DNA of 64,000 nt, taken from positions 1,116,001 through 1,180,000 of the forward strand of contig OY776216.1 of assembly GCA_963675435.1 (NCBI GenBank). Direction: 5' to 3'. A model generated the notes under the pieces. That model searched no databases, was not told where the DNA came from, and was given only the letters and a program-made list of their open reading frames with translations. Shown here piece after piece: positions 54,845 through 63,995 of the stretch (position 1 is its first letter; each line of letters begins with the position of its first letter). The translations under genes were made by a program, and so were the position numbers. Source of the stretch: Saccharicrinis sp963675435. GTDB lineage: Bacteria; Bacteroidota; Bacteroidia; Bacteroidales; Marinilabiliaceae.

Positions 54845-56891
54845 TGTACGCTAAGAGAAGAAGGCCATTTGTAGGGAAACTTCTTCGTAAGCCGAAAGCA
54901 TTGGGAAGTAGTCAATTTACTGAAATTTGCTAATGATTTCCAGATGGTGCAAGTCCATCTCATCCAAAGCCCGTAAGCAGGATGAAAGCGAACCGACTGG
55001 GTGATTCCGTGAGGATAGCAGAAGAGTAGTCGGCAAGCGAGTATTTAGGCCGTGTTATTCAGCCTCGAAAAAGTGTATTTATTTGTAGTTAAGCCGACGG
55101 TGTACGGTTACCGGAAGGCAGCAATTACAGTGGCATATTTACGGTTACTGCTGTAGAACTACCGTGGTCAAAGCGCAGGGCATGAATACAAAGGGAAGTC
55201 TTCGGAACTTAGGAGATCTGTATTGCTCCTGACAAGAAGGGGTTTGGGTGTACCATCAAAAAGAAACACCAGTCTGTTAACGTAACCATGTCAATGTTAA
55301 CAGAGTCAAGGAAAATGACATGGTGTACCAGGTATCAGCGACAAGGGACAACCGGAGTCAAAGAGAAGGCATACAGAAGTCAGAGCAGCCTCATAGTACC
55401 AATGAAATCGGGGAAGTACCATCTGAGCGACCCGAAGGAGGGAAGGGGGATTGTCAGTTAATATGGTTCAACTAAACAGAAAGCATGGATTTACTCGGAG
55501 AAATCGCCAACAGGCAAACAAAATTTGGTTGTATAAAACGCAAGGCGCAGGAAAGTCCAACCGAAGTTTTTACCTCACTAGCGCATCATCTAACGGAAGA
55601 ATATTTGCTAAGTAGTTTCCGTAAACTGCGGAAAACAGCAGCGAGTGGAATAGATGAAGTTAATGCAGAAGAATATGAGTTGAACTTACAACTGCGTATA
55701 GAAAATCTCCAAGCAAGGTTAAAGAGTAAATCTTACTTTGCCCCAAACATCCGCAGAGTATGGATAGACAAGGGCAATGGGAAGCAACGCCCATTAGGGA
55801 TAAGTACTACCGAGGATAAGATTGTACAAAGAGCAGTAACAGATATACTTAATTTGATATTTGAACAAGACTTTTACGATTTTTCCTATGGATTCCGAGC
55901 CAAACGTAGTGCCCATCAGGCACTAAATAACCTTCGCAATCAATGTATGAAGCGCAATATTAATTGGATACTGGACTGTGATATTCAGGGCTGTTTCGAC
56001 AACTTTGAACATAGTACATTATTATCACTTATAAGTCAACGGATTAAAGATAAGTGTATTTTGCAATTGATTGAAAGATGGCTAAAAGCAGGTGTTGTAG
56101 ATGGTAAAAGCTTGCAAATAAGCAAACGTGGCACGCCGCAAGGAAATATTATTTCACCATTGCTTTGTAATGTATATATGCATTATGCATTGGATAAATG
56201 GTTACATGAAATAGTACGTCCCTTGCTTAAAGGCGAAATATTTTTGATACGCTATGCCGATGATTTTATCATTGGATTTGAGTATGCAGAAGATGCTCAG
56301 CGGGTAAATAACACACTTCCCAAGCGAATGAATAAATATGGATTAACCATTCATGCAGAAAAGAGTAAGCTCATTAGATTTTCACCAGAAGGAAAAACTA
56401 AACCACCCACCTTTGATTTTCTAGGATTTACACATTATTGGAGCAAAAGCCAAAGAGGCAATTGGGTAGTGAAGCGAAAAACACGTCAAAAGAAAATGCA
56501 GGCCATCCTTCAAAACATAAAGGATACTTGCAGGATACATAAACATGAGAAGCTAAAAGATCAGAGTAAAATACTAAAATCTAAACTTCGGGGATTGTAT
56601 CAATATTTTGGCATCAGAGGTAACTTCGTTAGTCTAAACCGAATATATCAAATAACACTATATGCTTGGTTTAAATGGCTTAACCGAAGGAGTCAACGCA
56701 AAAGCTACACGTGGAAAGGGTACTGGGAGTTATTGAAATATTTTAAGCTCCCGAAACCTAGAATAATTCATTATAATGTTTAAATTCATGCACCAGATAA
56801 TTAAACATATTAACTGAGGAGCCGGATACGGGAATTCTGTACGTCCGGATCTGCGGGGGGATAGGTGGAGTAATCCACTATTCTATCCCGA
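54844..56891 (+). mobile_element. Group II intron (class C-like), copy 2
   Basis: 2048 nt, nearly identical to copy 1 and closest to copy 3 (same GTGTACGGTTACC, AGTCTGTTAAC and GGAAAATGAC variants). Inserted at the G/TT point of attC7. Flanks differ from the other copies, so this is an independent insertion. Confidence 0.88.
55485..56783 (+). CDS. ltrA: Group II intron reverse transcriptase/maturase, copy 2
   Basis: 432-aa class C-type RT/maturase with the YADD site, no HNH endonuclease. It differs from copy 1 at residues 38 (Glu) and 419 (Tyr) as seen in the translation. Complete, apparently functional, and codirectional with the cassettes. Confidence 0.96.
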   Translation: MDLLGEIANRQTKFGCIKRKAQESPTEVFTSLAHHLTEEYLLSSFRKLRKTAASGIDEVNAEEYELNLQLRIENLQARLKSKSYFAPNIRRVWIDKGNGKQRPLGISTTEDKIVQRAVTDILNLIFEQDFYDFSYGFRAKRSAHQALNNLRNQCMKRNINWILDCDIQGCFDNFEHSTLLSLISQRIKDKCILQLIERWLKAGVVDGKSLQISKRGTPQGNIISPLLCNVYMHYALDKWLHEIVRPLLKGEIFLIRYADDFIIGFEYAEDAQRVNNTLPKRMNKYGLTIHAEKSKLIRFSPEGKTKPPTFDFLGFTHYWSKSQRGNWVVKRKTRQKKMQAILQNIKDTCRIHKHEKLKDQSKILKSKLRGLYQYFGIRGNFVSLNRIYQITLYAWFKWLNRRSQRKSYTWKGYWELLKYFKLPKPRIIHYNV

Positions 56892-56904
56892 TTACCTGCT
56901 ATTT

Positions 56905-57915
56905 ATGAAGAGAACATACTACATATTATTAGTCTTAGTGCTTTTGACTTCTTGTAATACAGGAAATCAATTAGAAGGAATTTGGATTGGAGCATATAAA
57001 TCTCATAATTATGGAGATACACCGTCTTATTCATCAATGAGATTATTACTGGATATTTCAAAGAATGAGATAGTTTTGAAAACATTTGACTATCCAATGT
57101 TCGAAGAGAAAGATTCAATAAGAAAATCAAAATATTCGATTAATAAGAATAACCTGATTTTTGATTCTGACACTTTTTTAATAAAAGGAATAGCGGAAGA
57201 TAGTTTGATATTGAGTATTAAATCTGATTATGAACTTGATTTTGTTTTAAAAAAGCTTCCTGAGAAAATTAAAAAACAAAATATTGATATTCAGAATAAT
57301 GCTTTCTCTTTAATTGGACCAAATTATGCTGATTCAATTGATTTCATAAATGATTCATTGATTTTGCATATTGGAAATGTCTTTAATACTAATTATCGTT
57401 TGAGAAAATGGGCAATTAATAGTTATAAATCACTTGATTTTTTAGTTTTTGACCAAATAGAATCGCCACCTTTATTGATTGATAAATGTTTTGATAATGA
57501 AGTATCCTTGAAATTGTATTCCACAACAATTAAGGACTTTAAAATGACCAGAATTGACAATTTAATGGATACAAATAGAATAGTTGGAAACTGGGTTAGT
57601 CCATTTAAAAACAATACTGATTTACCTATACCTCCACCACCTCCAAATTATTCAGAGAATGTTGACACAAAACTATATTTAAGAATTAAAAAAGACTCTT
57701 TAGAGATTGAGCAGTTTGGTCGAACTAACTCTAAGAAATGGATGCTTAATTCGACTAAGGAATTCATTTATTTTCCCTGGGATTTATTGACAAAAGATTG
57801 TGCTTGGAGAATTCTAGAAATTGACGGTGATGAACTTAAAATTGAACGAAATAATAAATTTTCTAGCTCAGGTAAGGAAATAATTGAATTTGAACGAATA
57901 AAAAACAGCAGGTAA
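56905..57915 (+). CDS. Cassette 8: large lipoprotein
   Basis: A 336-aa lipoprotein (LLVLVLLTSC, Cys ~17), then a two-part beta-rich mature region: GIWIGAYKSHNY near the start and IVGNWVSPFKNNTDLPIPPPPPN at ~235, each followed by strands. The repeat of (G)xW(I/V) openings suggests two lipocalin-like barrels in tandem. No family name can be given. The single gene fills the cassette, and its TAA stop (57913) is inside the attC8 opening box. Confidence 0.65.
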   Translation: MKRTYYILLVLVLLTSCNTGNQLEGIWIGAYKSHNYGDTPSYSSMRLLLDISKNEIVLKTFDYPMFEEKDSIRKSKYSINKNNLIFDSDTFLIKGIAEDSLILSIKSDYELDFVLKKLPEKIKKQNIDIQNNAFSLIGPNYADSIDFINDSLILHIGNVFNTNYRLRKWAINSYKSLDFLVFDQIESPPLLIDKCFDNEVSLKLYSTTIKDFKMTRIDNLMDTNRIVGNWVSPFKNNTDLPIPPPPPNYSENVDTKLYLRIKKDSLEIEQFGRTNSKKWMLNSTKEFIYFPWDLLTKDCAWRILEIDGDELKIERNNKFSSSGKEIIEFERIKNSR

Positions 57916-58034
57916 CAATAAATATACGTAATGCGGGGCGATTGGGTAAATTTGAACATTAATGCATTTAATAAACAGCGTAGCGGTTGGATAGTGAAGT
58001 GCCTTGAAATCCCGCACTACGCATATTCGAGCCG
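57907..58034 (+). repeat. attC8, split by intron 3
   Basis: Opens AGCAGGTAAC, complement of GTTACCTGCT. Arms AATATACGTAATGCGGGG / CCCGCACTACGCATATTCG. Junction G at 58034, TT at 60082 after the intron. Confidence 0.88.
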
Positions 58035-60081
58035 TGTACGCTAAGAGAAGAAGGCCATTTGTAGGGAAACTTCTTCGTAAGCCGAAAGCATTGGGAAGTA
58101 GTCAATTTACTGAAATTTGCTAATGATTTCCAGATGGTGCAAGTCCATCTCATCCAAAGCCCGTAAGCAGGATGAAAGCGAACCGACTGGGTGATTCCGT
58201 GAGGATAGCAGAAGAGTAGTCGGCAAGCGAGTATTTAGGCCGTGTTATTCAGCCTCGAAAAAGTGTATTTATTTGTAGTTAAGCCGACGGTGTACGGTTA
58301 CCGGAAGGCAGCAATTACAGTGGCATATTTACGGTTACTGCTGTAGAACTACCGTGGTCAAAGCGCAGGGCATGAATACAAAGGGAAGTCTTCGGAACTT
58401 AGGAGATCTGTATTGCTCCTGACAAGAAGGGGTTTGGGTGTACCATCAAAAAGAAACACCAGTCTGTTAACGTAACCATGTCAATGTTAACAGAGTCAAG
58501 GAAAATGACATGGTGTACCAGGTATCAGCGACAAGGGACAACCGGAGTCAAAGAGAAGGCATACAGAAGTCAGAGCAGCCTCATAGTACCAATGAAATCG
58601 GGGAAGTACCATCTGAGCGACCCGAAGGAGGGAAGGGGGATTGTCAGTTAATATGGTTCAACTAAACAGAAAGCATGGATTTACTCGGAGAAATCGCCAA
58701 CAGGCAAACAAAATTTGGTTGTATAAAACGCAAGGCGCAGGAAAGTCCAACCGAAGTTTTTACCTCACTAGCGCATCATCTAACGGAAGAATATTTGCTA
58801 AGTAGTTTCCGTAAACTGCGGAAAACAGCAGCGAGTGGAATAGATGAAGTTAATGCAGAAGAATATGAGTTGAACTTACAACTGCGTATAGAAAATCTCC
58901 AAGCAAGGTTAAAGAGTAAATCTTACTTTGCCCCAAACATCCGCAGAGTATGGATAGACAAGGGCAATGGGAAGCAACGCCCATTAGGGATAAGTACTAC
59001 CGAGGATAAGATTGTACAAAGAGCAGTAACAGATATACTTAATTTGATATTTGAACAAGACTTTTACGATTTTTCCTATGGATTCCGAGCCAAACGTAGT
59101 GCCCATCAGGCACTAAATAACCTTCGCAATCAATGTATGAAGCGCAATATTAATTGGATACTGGACTGTGATATTCAGGGCTGTTTCGACAACTTTGAAC
59201 ATAGTACATTATTATCACTTATAAGTCAACGGATTAAAGATAAGTGTATTTTGCAATTGATTGAAAGATGGCTAAAAGCAGGTGTTGTAGATGGTAAAAG
59301 CTTGCAAATAAGCAAACGTGGCACGCCGCAAGGAAATATTATTTCACCATTGCTTTGTAATGTATATATGCATTATGCATTGGATAAATGGTTACATGAA
59401 ATAGTACGTCCCTTGCTTAAAGGCAAAATATTTTTGATACGCTATGCCGATGATTTTATCATTGGATTTGAGTATGCAGAAGATGCTCAGCGGGTAAATA
59501 ACACACTTCCCAAGCGAATGAATAAATATGGATTAACCATTCATGCAGAAAAGAGTAAGCTCATTAGATTTTCACCAGAAGGAAAAACTAAACCACCCAC
59601 CTTTGATTTTCTAGGATTTACACATTATTGGAGCAAAAGCCAAAGAGGCAATTGGGTAGTGAAGCGAAAAACACGTCAAAAGAAAATGCAGGCCATCCTT
59701 CAAAACATAAAGGATACTTGCAGGATACATAAACATGAGAAGCTAAAAGATCAGAGTAAAATACTAAAATCTAAACTTCGGGGATTGTATCAATATTTTG
59801 GCATCAGAGGTAACTTCGTTAGTCTAAACCGAATATATCAAATAACACTATATGCTTGGTTTAAATGGCTTAACCGAAGGAGTCAACGCAAAAGCTACAC
59901 GTGGAAAGGGTACTGGGAGTTATTGAAATATTTTAAGCTCCCGAAACCTAGAATAATTCATTATAATGTTTAAATTCATGCACCAGATAATTAAACATAT
60001 TAACTGAGGAGCCGGATACGGGAATTCTGTACGTCCGGATCTGCGGGGGGATAGGTGGAGTAATCCACTATTCTATCCCGA
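58034..60081 (+). mobile_element. Group II intron (class C-like), copy 3
   Basis: 2048 nt, almost identical to copy 2. Inserted at the G/TT point between attC8 and cassette 9. Cassette 12 is the same cassette as 9 but without an intron and reads ATC-GTTGGCAG at its junction, which confirms that the intron has split G from TT. Confidence 0.9.
58675..59973 (+). CDS. ltrA: Group II intron reverse transcriptase/maturase, copy 3
   Basis: 432-aa class C-type RT/maturase. Shares Glu38 and Tyr419 with copy 2 and has one private change, Lys for Glu at residue 251 (LLKGKIFLIRYADD), six residues before the catalytic YADD. The effect on activity is unknown. Otherwise complete. Confidence 0.95.
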   Translation: MDLLGEIANRQTKFGCIKRKAQESPTEVFTSLAHHLTEEYLLSSFRKLRKTAASGIDEVNAEEYELNLQLRIENLQARLKSKSYFAPNIRRVWIDKGNGKQRPLGISTTEDKIVQRAVTDILNLIFEQDFYDFSYGFRAKRSAHQALNNLRNQCMKRNINWILDCDIQGCFDNFEHSTLLSLISQRIKDKCILQLIERWLKAGVVDGKSLQISKRGTPQGNIISPLLCNVYMHYALDKWLHEIVRPLLKGKIFLIRYADDFIIGFEYAEDAQRVNNTLPKRMNKYGLTIHAEKSKLIRFSPEGKTKPPTFDFLGFTHYWSKSQRGNWVVKRKTRQKKMQAILQNIKDTCRIHKHEKLKDQSKILKSKLRGLYQYFGIRGNFVSLNRIYQITLYAWFKWLNRRSQRKSYTWKGYWELLKYFKLPKPRIIHYNV

Positions 60082-60142
60082 TTGGCAGTAATGGCGTGAC
60101 CGAGAAGTAGCATTATGAATTTATAATTTAAAACTATAGAAT

Positions 60143-60418
60143 ATGTTAAAATTTGATGAATTAGATAAGCTTGAACAATTAAAAAAACAATTTGCCCAAG
60201 CTGCGGATGTAATTGAATATGAGTTTTCTGACACTGAGTTAGTAGCTATTTTTAATGAAATAGAAAAATATCCAGAGAGTCAACGAAGTAGAGGTTTATG
60301 GCACGAAGTTATAAAAAAGAATAGTGGAGCTTCACTATTTAAGATTTTTGAGTCAAAAGACTTTAGTGACATAAACTATGTACATCAACAGATTCAAAAC
60401 TTATTGGCTAAAAAGTAG
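60143..60418 (+). CDS. Cassette 9: small soluble protein
   Basis: A 91-aa acidic helical protein (KFDELDKLEQLKKQFAQAAD...) without signal or membrane segment. No family recognised. Its TAG stop is directly followed by the ATG of the membrane partner, so the two are certainly expressed together. The small-soluble/larger-membrane pairing suits toxin-antitoxin or effector-regulator pairs (speculative). The identical gene occurs at 62958. Confidence 0.65.
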   Translation: MLKFDELDKLEQLKKQFAQAADVIEYEFSDTELVAIFNEIEKYPESQRSRGLWHEVIKKNSGASLFKIFESKDFSDINYVHQQIQNLLAKK

Positions 60419-61180
60419 ATGGCTAAAACTAACATAACAGATTTTGAGGATTCGCTGGAGAAAAAAAGGAGCGAATATTTTTCTTGTTTACAGGACACTT
60501 TTACTCTATTGAATAAAAATCCCTCATATGATATAGTGCAAAAAGAAATGACATCTTTGCACAGTAAGGGAGTTAATTATTTCAATCTATTTGAACGCTC
60601 AATAGATGAATATGGTTTACCCTACTTTGAATTGAATCAGGATACAAAAAATAGAAAAATTGAAGATGCTGAAGGTATTGTTGATGTGATTATAAATCAT
60701 TGGACAACGTTAAGAATGATTTCTGAAAAATATGATATAGTATGCCCATCTCCGTCTACAAAATCTTATTCAAGTATTCAACGACTATTAAAACATTTCC
60801 AACACCAAAGCATAATAGAAATTAAAGATAAATTTATGAACTCAAATCTACCAACCAACGGATTTGATAGCAAAGAAACATTCAGTGGCTGGAAAATTGG
60901 AAGCCGAAATTTGACTATCACACAAATTACAATTGGATTAATATTTACGATTGTTACTGGAATTTTAATATTCAAGTATAACACTTTGACAGGTATGCAA
61001 TATATGTTTTGTCGTATTGGGTTGGTAACAGGAATAACATTAATAGGCTCTGCTTTAATCGAAGGAACTGTAAATATAAATTGGACACTTCAGAAATCTT
61101 TAACAATAAAGGCTGTTGGGTGGATTGGTGTATTTATTCTGTTACTATATAGAAATATGCCAAGTGCACCGACTCCATAA
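60419..61180 (+). CDS. Cassette 9: protein with C-terminal membrane helices
   Basis: A 253-aa protein: ~165 soluble, helical, charged residues (VNYFNLFERSIDEYGLPYFE), then three closely spaced hydrophobic helices at the C-terminus (~170-188, ~200-215, ~225-245) and a short PSAPTP tail. The layout, cytosolic sensor then membrane-inserting end, resembles membrane effectors of abortive-infection systems, but no catalytic or nucleotide-binding motif is seen. Coupled to the 91-aa gene. Duplicated at 63234. Confidence 0.65.
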   Translation: MAKTNITDFEDSLEKKRSEYFSCLQDTFTLLNKNPSYDIVQKEMTSLHSKGVNYFNLFERSIDEYGLPYFELNQDTKNRKIEDAEGIVDVIINHWTTLRMISEKYDIVCPSPSTKSYSSIQRLLKHFQHQSIIEIKDKFMNSNLPTNGFDSKETFSGWKIGSRNLTITQITIGLIFTIVTGILIFKYNTLTGMQYMFCRIGLVTGITLIGSALIEGTVNINWTLQKSLTIKAVGWIGVFILLLYRNMPSAPTP

Positions 61181-61189
61181 GGAAACCAC

Positions 61190-61325
61190 TACTGCCAACA
61201 CGCGGTAAATAAGTAATTTGGCGGTAAGTGATTTGCGTAGGTTGGCGCTTTTAATTAGGTTTGGAGCAATTAATCAAGGTTGGTATGGTAAAGTGCCAGA
61301 CTACTCATACCGCCAACGTTGGCAA
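61190..61325 (+). repeat. attC9 (between cassettes 9 and 10)
   Basis: Opens TACTGCCAAC, complement of GTTGGCAGTA, and closes at GTTGGCA (61319). Arms CGCGGTAAATAAGTAATTTGG / CCAGACTACTCATACCGCC. Confidence 0.9.
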
Positions 61326-61370
61326 ACATTATAAAGAAACAACCTGAAACTTTAAAAGCATCTTAATAAA

Positions 61371-62009
61371 ATGACTATGATGAGAACAATATTAAATTTG
61401 ATTATAATAACATTTCTATTTGGATGTGGAACAAAATCTAATAGCACATCAGACAAAAAAAATAGCAATACCAAAACTGATACGAATAAAATAGAAAATA
61501 TAATCCAAGAATCAGATATTCAACAGAATAAAATAGTTGACAAAAAGCAGATTAAATTACCAAAGAGCAGGATTGCAGATACCTTAAACTATTATCTGAA
61601 TCAAAAAACCAATATTCCACCTGATTTATATAAAAGTATATTTAATCAGGAATTATCTGATATAGACAAAGCCTTTATTAGAGAAATTAAAGTGCCGATT
61701 GACTCAATGATTCCTGTTATAATTGCGTTTAAGACAGTTGAATCTGATAGAGTAAAAGAATACGTTGATTTACACATATTTGATTACAACTGGTCTCTAT
61801 TAAAATCGCTATCTGTGGATTATGAAATGCATTGGGACTTGTTTAGACAGGAATATAGATTTTTAAATGATTCGATTTTTGAAATATATAAATACCAAGG
61901 ATTGAGTTATGAAAATGATTCAAACGTAAAGACAACTTTGAATATAAAGCTTGATAAATTTAATATTTTAGATACATTGAATATTAAGATTGACACTTTA
62001 AGTCATTAA
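61371..62009 (+). CDS. Cassette 10: lipoprotein
   Basis: A 212-aa lipoprotein (LIIITFLFGC, Cys ~19) with an N/K/D/S-rich linker (~22-60, SDKKNSNTKTDTNK) and a mature domain containing YLNQKTNIPPDLYKS and a beta-rich end. ATG 61371, 61377 or 61380 are all possible starts. No family recognised. Starts 52 nt into the cassette. Confidence 0.65.
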   Translation: MTMMRTILNLIIITFLFGCGTKSNSTSDKKNSNTKTDTNKIENIIQESDIQQNKIVDKKQIKLPKSRIADTLNYYLNQKTNIPPDLYKSIFNQELSDIDKAFIREIKVPIDSMIPVIIAFKTVESDRVKEYVDLHIFDYNWSLLKSLSVDYEMHWDLFRQEYRFLNDSIFEIYKYQGLSYENDSNVKTTLNIKLDKFNILDTLNIKIDTLSH

Positions 62010-62018
62010 TAAATAACG

Positions 62019-62154
62019 ATTTGCCAACACGCGGTCATAAAACATTGCGCGGATAGTGCTATATTTGAACGAAATAACAAATAATCAACGGTTTAGTGGG
62101 TTGTTAAGTTTGTGTTTTAAAATGCGCAACGTTTCATACCGCCATCCGTTGTGG
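62019..62154 (+). repeat. attC10 (between cassettes 10 and 11)
   Basis: Opens ATTTGCCAAC (one mismatch to the complement of its start GTTGGCAAAC) and closes at GTTGTGG (62148). Arms CGCGGTCATAAAACATTGCGC / GCGCAACGTTTCATACCGCC. Confidence 0.88.
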
Positions 62155-62167
62155 CTAATTTGAAAAA

Positions 62168-62806
62168 ATGACGAAATCCAGAGACATACAAGATTTGACT
62201 CTTTCTGACGACAAGTGGAAAGTTGACTTGTATTATGAAAGTTGGTATTCAGAGACAAAAACAATTGAAAAAACTGAAAACAATTTCATAATTGAATTAT
62301 CTGAAAAAGGAGAATGGGACTCGACATTAAAAATTGACCTGACGGACAAAGAATCAACACGCACTTTAATTATTACAGGAATTAAGGGTGGATCTTACCT
62401 GCATAAGAAAAGTGACAAGGAAAATGGTCAGTCTGTAAAAATTGACAACGACAATCTAATTTTAAGTTTGGGACTGAATTTCGTCTCTATTGACCTTGAT
62501 AAACTCAAGCTGAATTGGAAACTTGAACCAGATATGGCAGAAGTTTTTGAGTTCTACGATTTGGAAGACAATTATCTACTTCGCGGAGAAGTCGGAATTC
62601 ACAGAATCGACAAAACAGGACAAGTAATATGGACTTTTTCAGCGACTGACATTTGGGTGAATATTGAAGGTCAACCTGAAGTAGAAATAAATGAAAAGTC
62701 AATCAAACTTATTGACTTCAACTCTGACCAATACGAGATCGACTTTAACGGAGAAGAAATAAAAAAAACTAGCCACAACAACGGCTATAAGCAAGCGGGC
62801 GGATAG
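62168..62806 (+). CDS. Cassette 11: second copy of the cassette 6 protein
   Basis: 212 aa, identical to the protein at 52928, with identical upstream sequence back to the junction GTTGTGGCTAATTTG. The copies lie 9240 bp apart. As in cassette 6, the C-terminus and stop are inside the attC site. The function is unknown. Confidence 0.65.
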   Translation: MTKSRDIQDLTLSDDKWKVDLYYESWYSETKTIEKTENNFIIELSEKGEWDSTLKIDLTDKESTRTLIITGIKGGSYLHKKSDKENGQSVKIDNDNLILSLGLNFVSIDLDKLKLNWKLEPDMAEVFEFYDLEDNYLLRGEVGIHRIDKTGQVIWTFSATDIWVNIEGQPEVEINEKSIKLIDFNSDQYEIDFNGEEIKKTSHNNGYKQAGG

Positions 62807-62902
62807 TGGTAAACGAAACGATAATACTATTAACAAACTATGGTCTAGGCTGACAGGAAAGTAGCTTCTAAGGCCCGCCTGCTCATAGCCAAATCGTTGG
62901 CA
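62769..62902 (+). repeat. attC11 (between cassettes 11 and 12)
   Basis: Opens TAGCCACAAC as attC6 and closes at GTTGGCA (62896). It is identical to attC6 by eye apart from C to T immediately before the junction G. Confidence 0.9.
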
Positions 62903-62957
62903 GTAATGGCGTGACCGAGAAGTAGCATTATGAATTTATAATTTAAAACTATAGAAT

Positions 62958-63233
62958 ATGTTAAAATTTGATGAATTAGATAAGCTTGAACAATTAAAAA
63001 AACAATTTGCCCAAGCTGCGGATGTAATTGAATATGAGTTTTCTGACACTGAGTTAGTAGCTATTTTTAATGAAATAGAAAAATATCCAGAGAGTCAACG
63101 AAGTAGAGGTTTATGGCACGAAGTTATAAAAAAGAATAGTGGAGCTTCACTATTTAAGATTTTTGAGTCAAAAGACTTTAGTGACATAAACTATGTACAT
63201 CAACAGATTCAAAACTTATTGGCTAAAAAGTAG
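62958..63233 (+). CDS. Cassette 12: second copy of the small soluble protein
   Basis: 91 aa, identical to the protein at 60143. Same 61-nt leader from the junction. Here the cassette junction is not interrupted by an intron. Confidence 0.65.
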   Translation: MLKFDELDKLEQLKKQFAQAADVIEYEFSDTELVAIFNEIEKYPESQRSRGLWHEVIKKNSGASLFKIFESKDFSDINYVHQQIQNLLAKK

Positions 63234-63995
63234 ATGGCTAAAACTAACATAACAGATTTTGAGGATTCGCTGGAGAAAAAAAGGAGCGAATATTTTTCTT
63301 GTTTACAGGACACTTTTACTCTATTGAATAAAAATCCCTCATATGATATAGTGCAAAAAGAAATGACATCTTTGCACAGTAAGGGAGTTAATTATTTCAA
63401 TCTATTTGAACGCTCAATAGATGAATATGGTTTACCCTACTTTGAATTGAATCAGGATACAAAAAATAGAAAAATTGAAGATGCTGAAGGTATTGTTGAT
63501 GTGATTATAAATCATTGGACAACGTTAAGAATGATTTCTGAAAAATATGATATAGTATGCCCATCTCCGTCTACAAAATCTTATTCAAGTATTCAACGAC
63601 TATTAAAACATTTCCAACACCAAAGCATAATAGAAATTAAAGATAAATTTATGAACTCAAATCTACCAACCAACGGATTTGATAGCAAAGAAACATTCAG
63701 TGGCTGGAAAATTGGAAGCCGAAATTTGACTATCACACAAATTACAATTGGATTAATATTTACGATTGTTACTGGAATTTTAATATTCAAGTATAACACT
63801 TTGACAGGTATGCAATATATGTTTTGTCGTATTGGGTTGGTAACAGGAATAACATTAATAGGCTCTGCTTTAATCGAAGGAACTGTAAATATAAATTGGA
63901 CACTTCAGAAATCTTTAACAATAAAGGCTGTTGGGTGGATTGGTGTATTTATTCTGTTACTATATAGAAATATGCCAAGTGCACCGACTCCATAA
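63234..63995 (+). CDS. Cassette 12: second copy of the three-helix membrane protein
   Basis: 253 aa, identical to the protein at 60419 and directly coupled to the small gene before it. The window ends 5 nt after its stop, before the attC of this cassette. Confidence 0.65.
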   Translation: MAKTNITDFEDSLEKKRSEYFSCLQDTFTLLNKNPSYDIVQKEMTSLHSKGVNYFNLFERSIDEYGLPYFELNQDTKNRKIEDAEGIVDVIINHWTTLRMISEKYDIVCPSPSTKSYSSIQRLLKHFQHQSIIEIKDKFMNSNLPTNGFDSKETFSGWKIGSRNLTITQITIGLIFTIVTGILIFKYNTLTGMQYMFCRIGLVTGITLIGSALIEGTVNINWTLQKSLTIKAVGWIGVFILLLYRNMPSAPTP

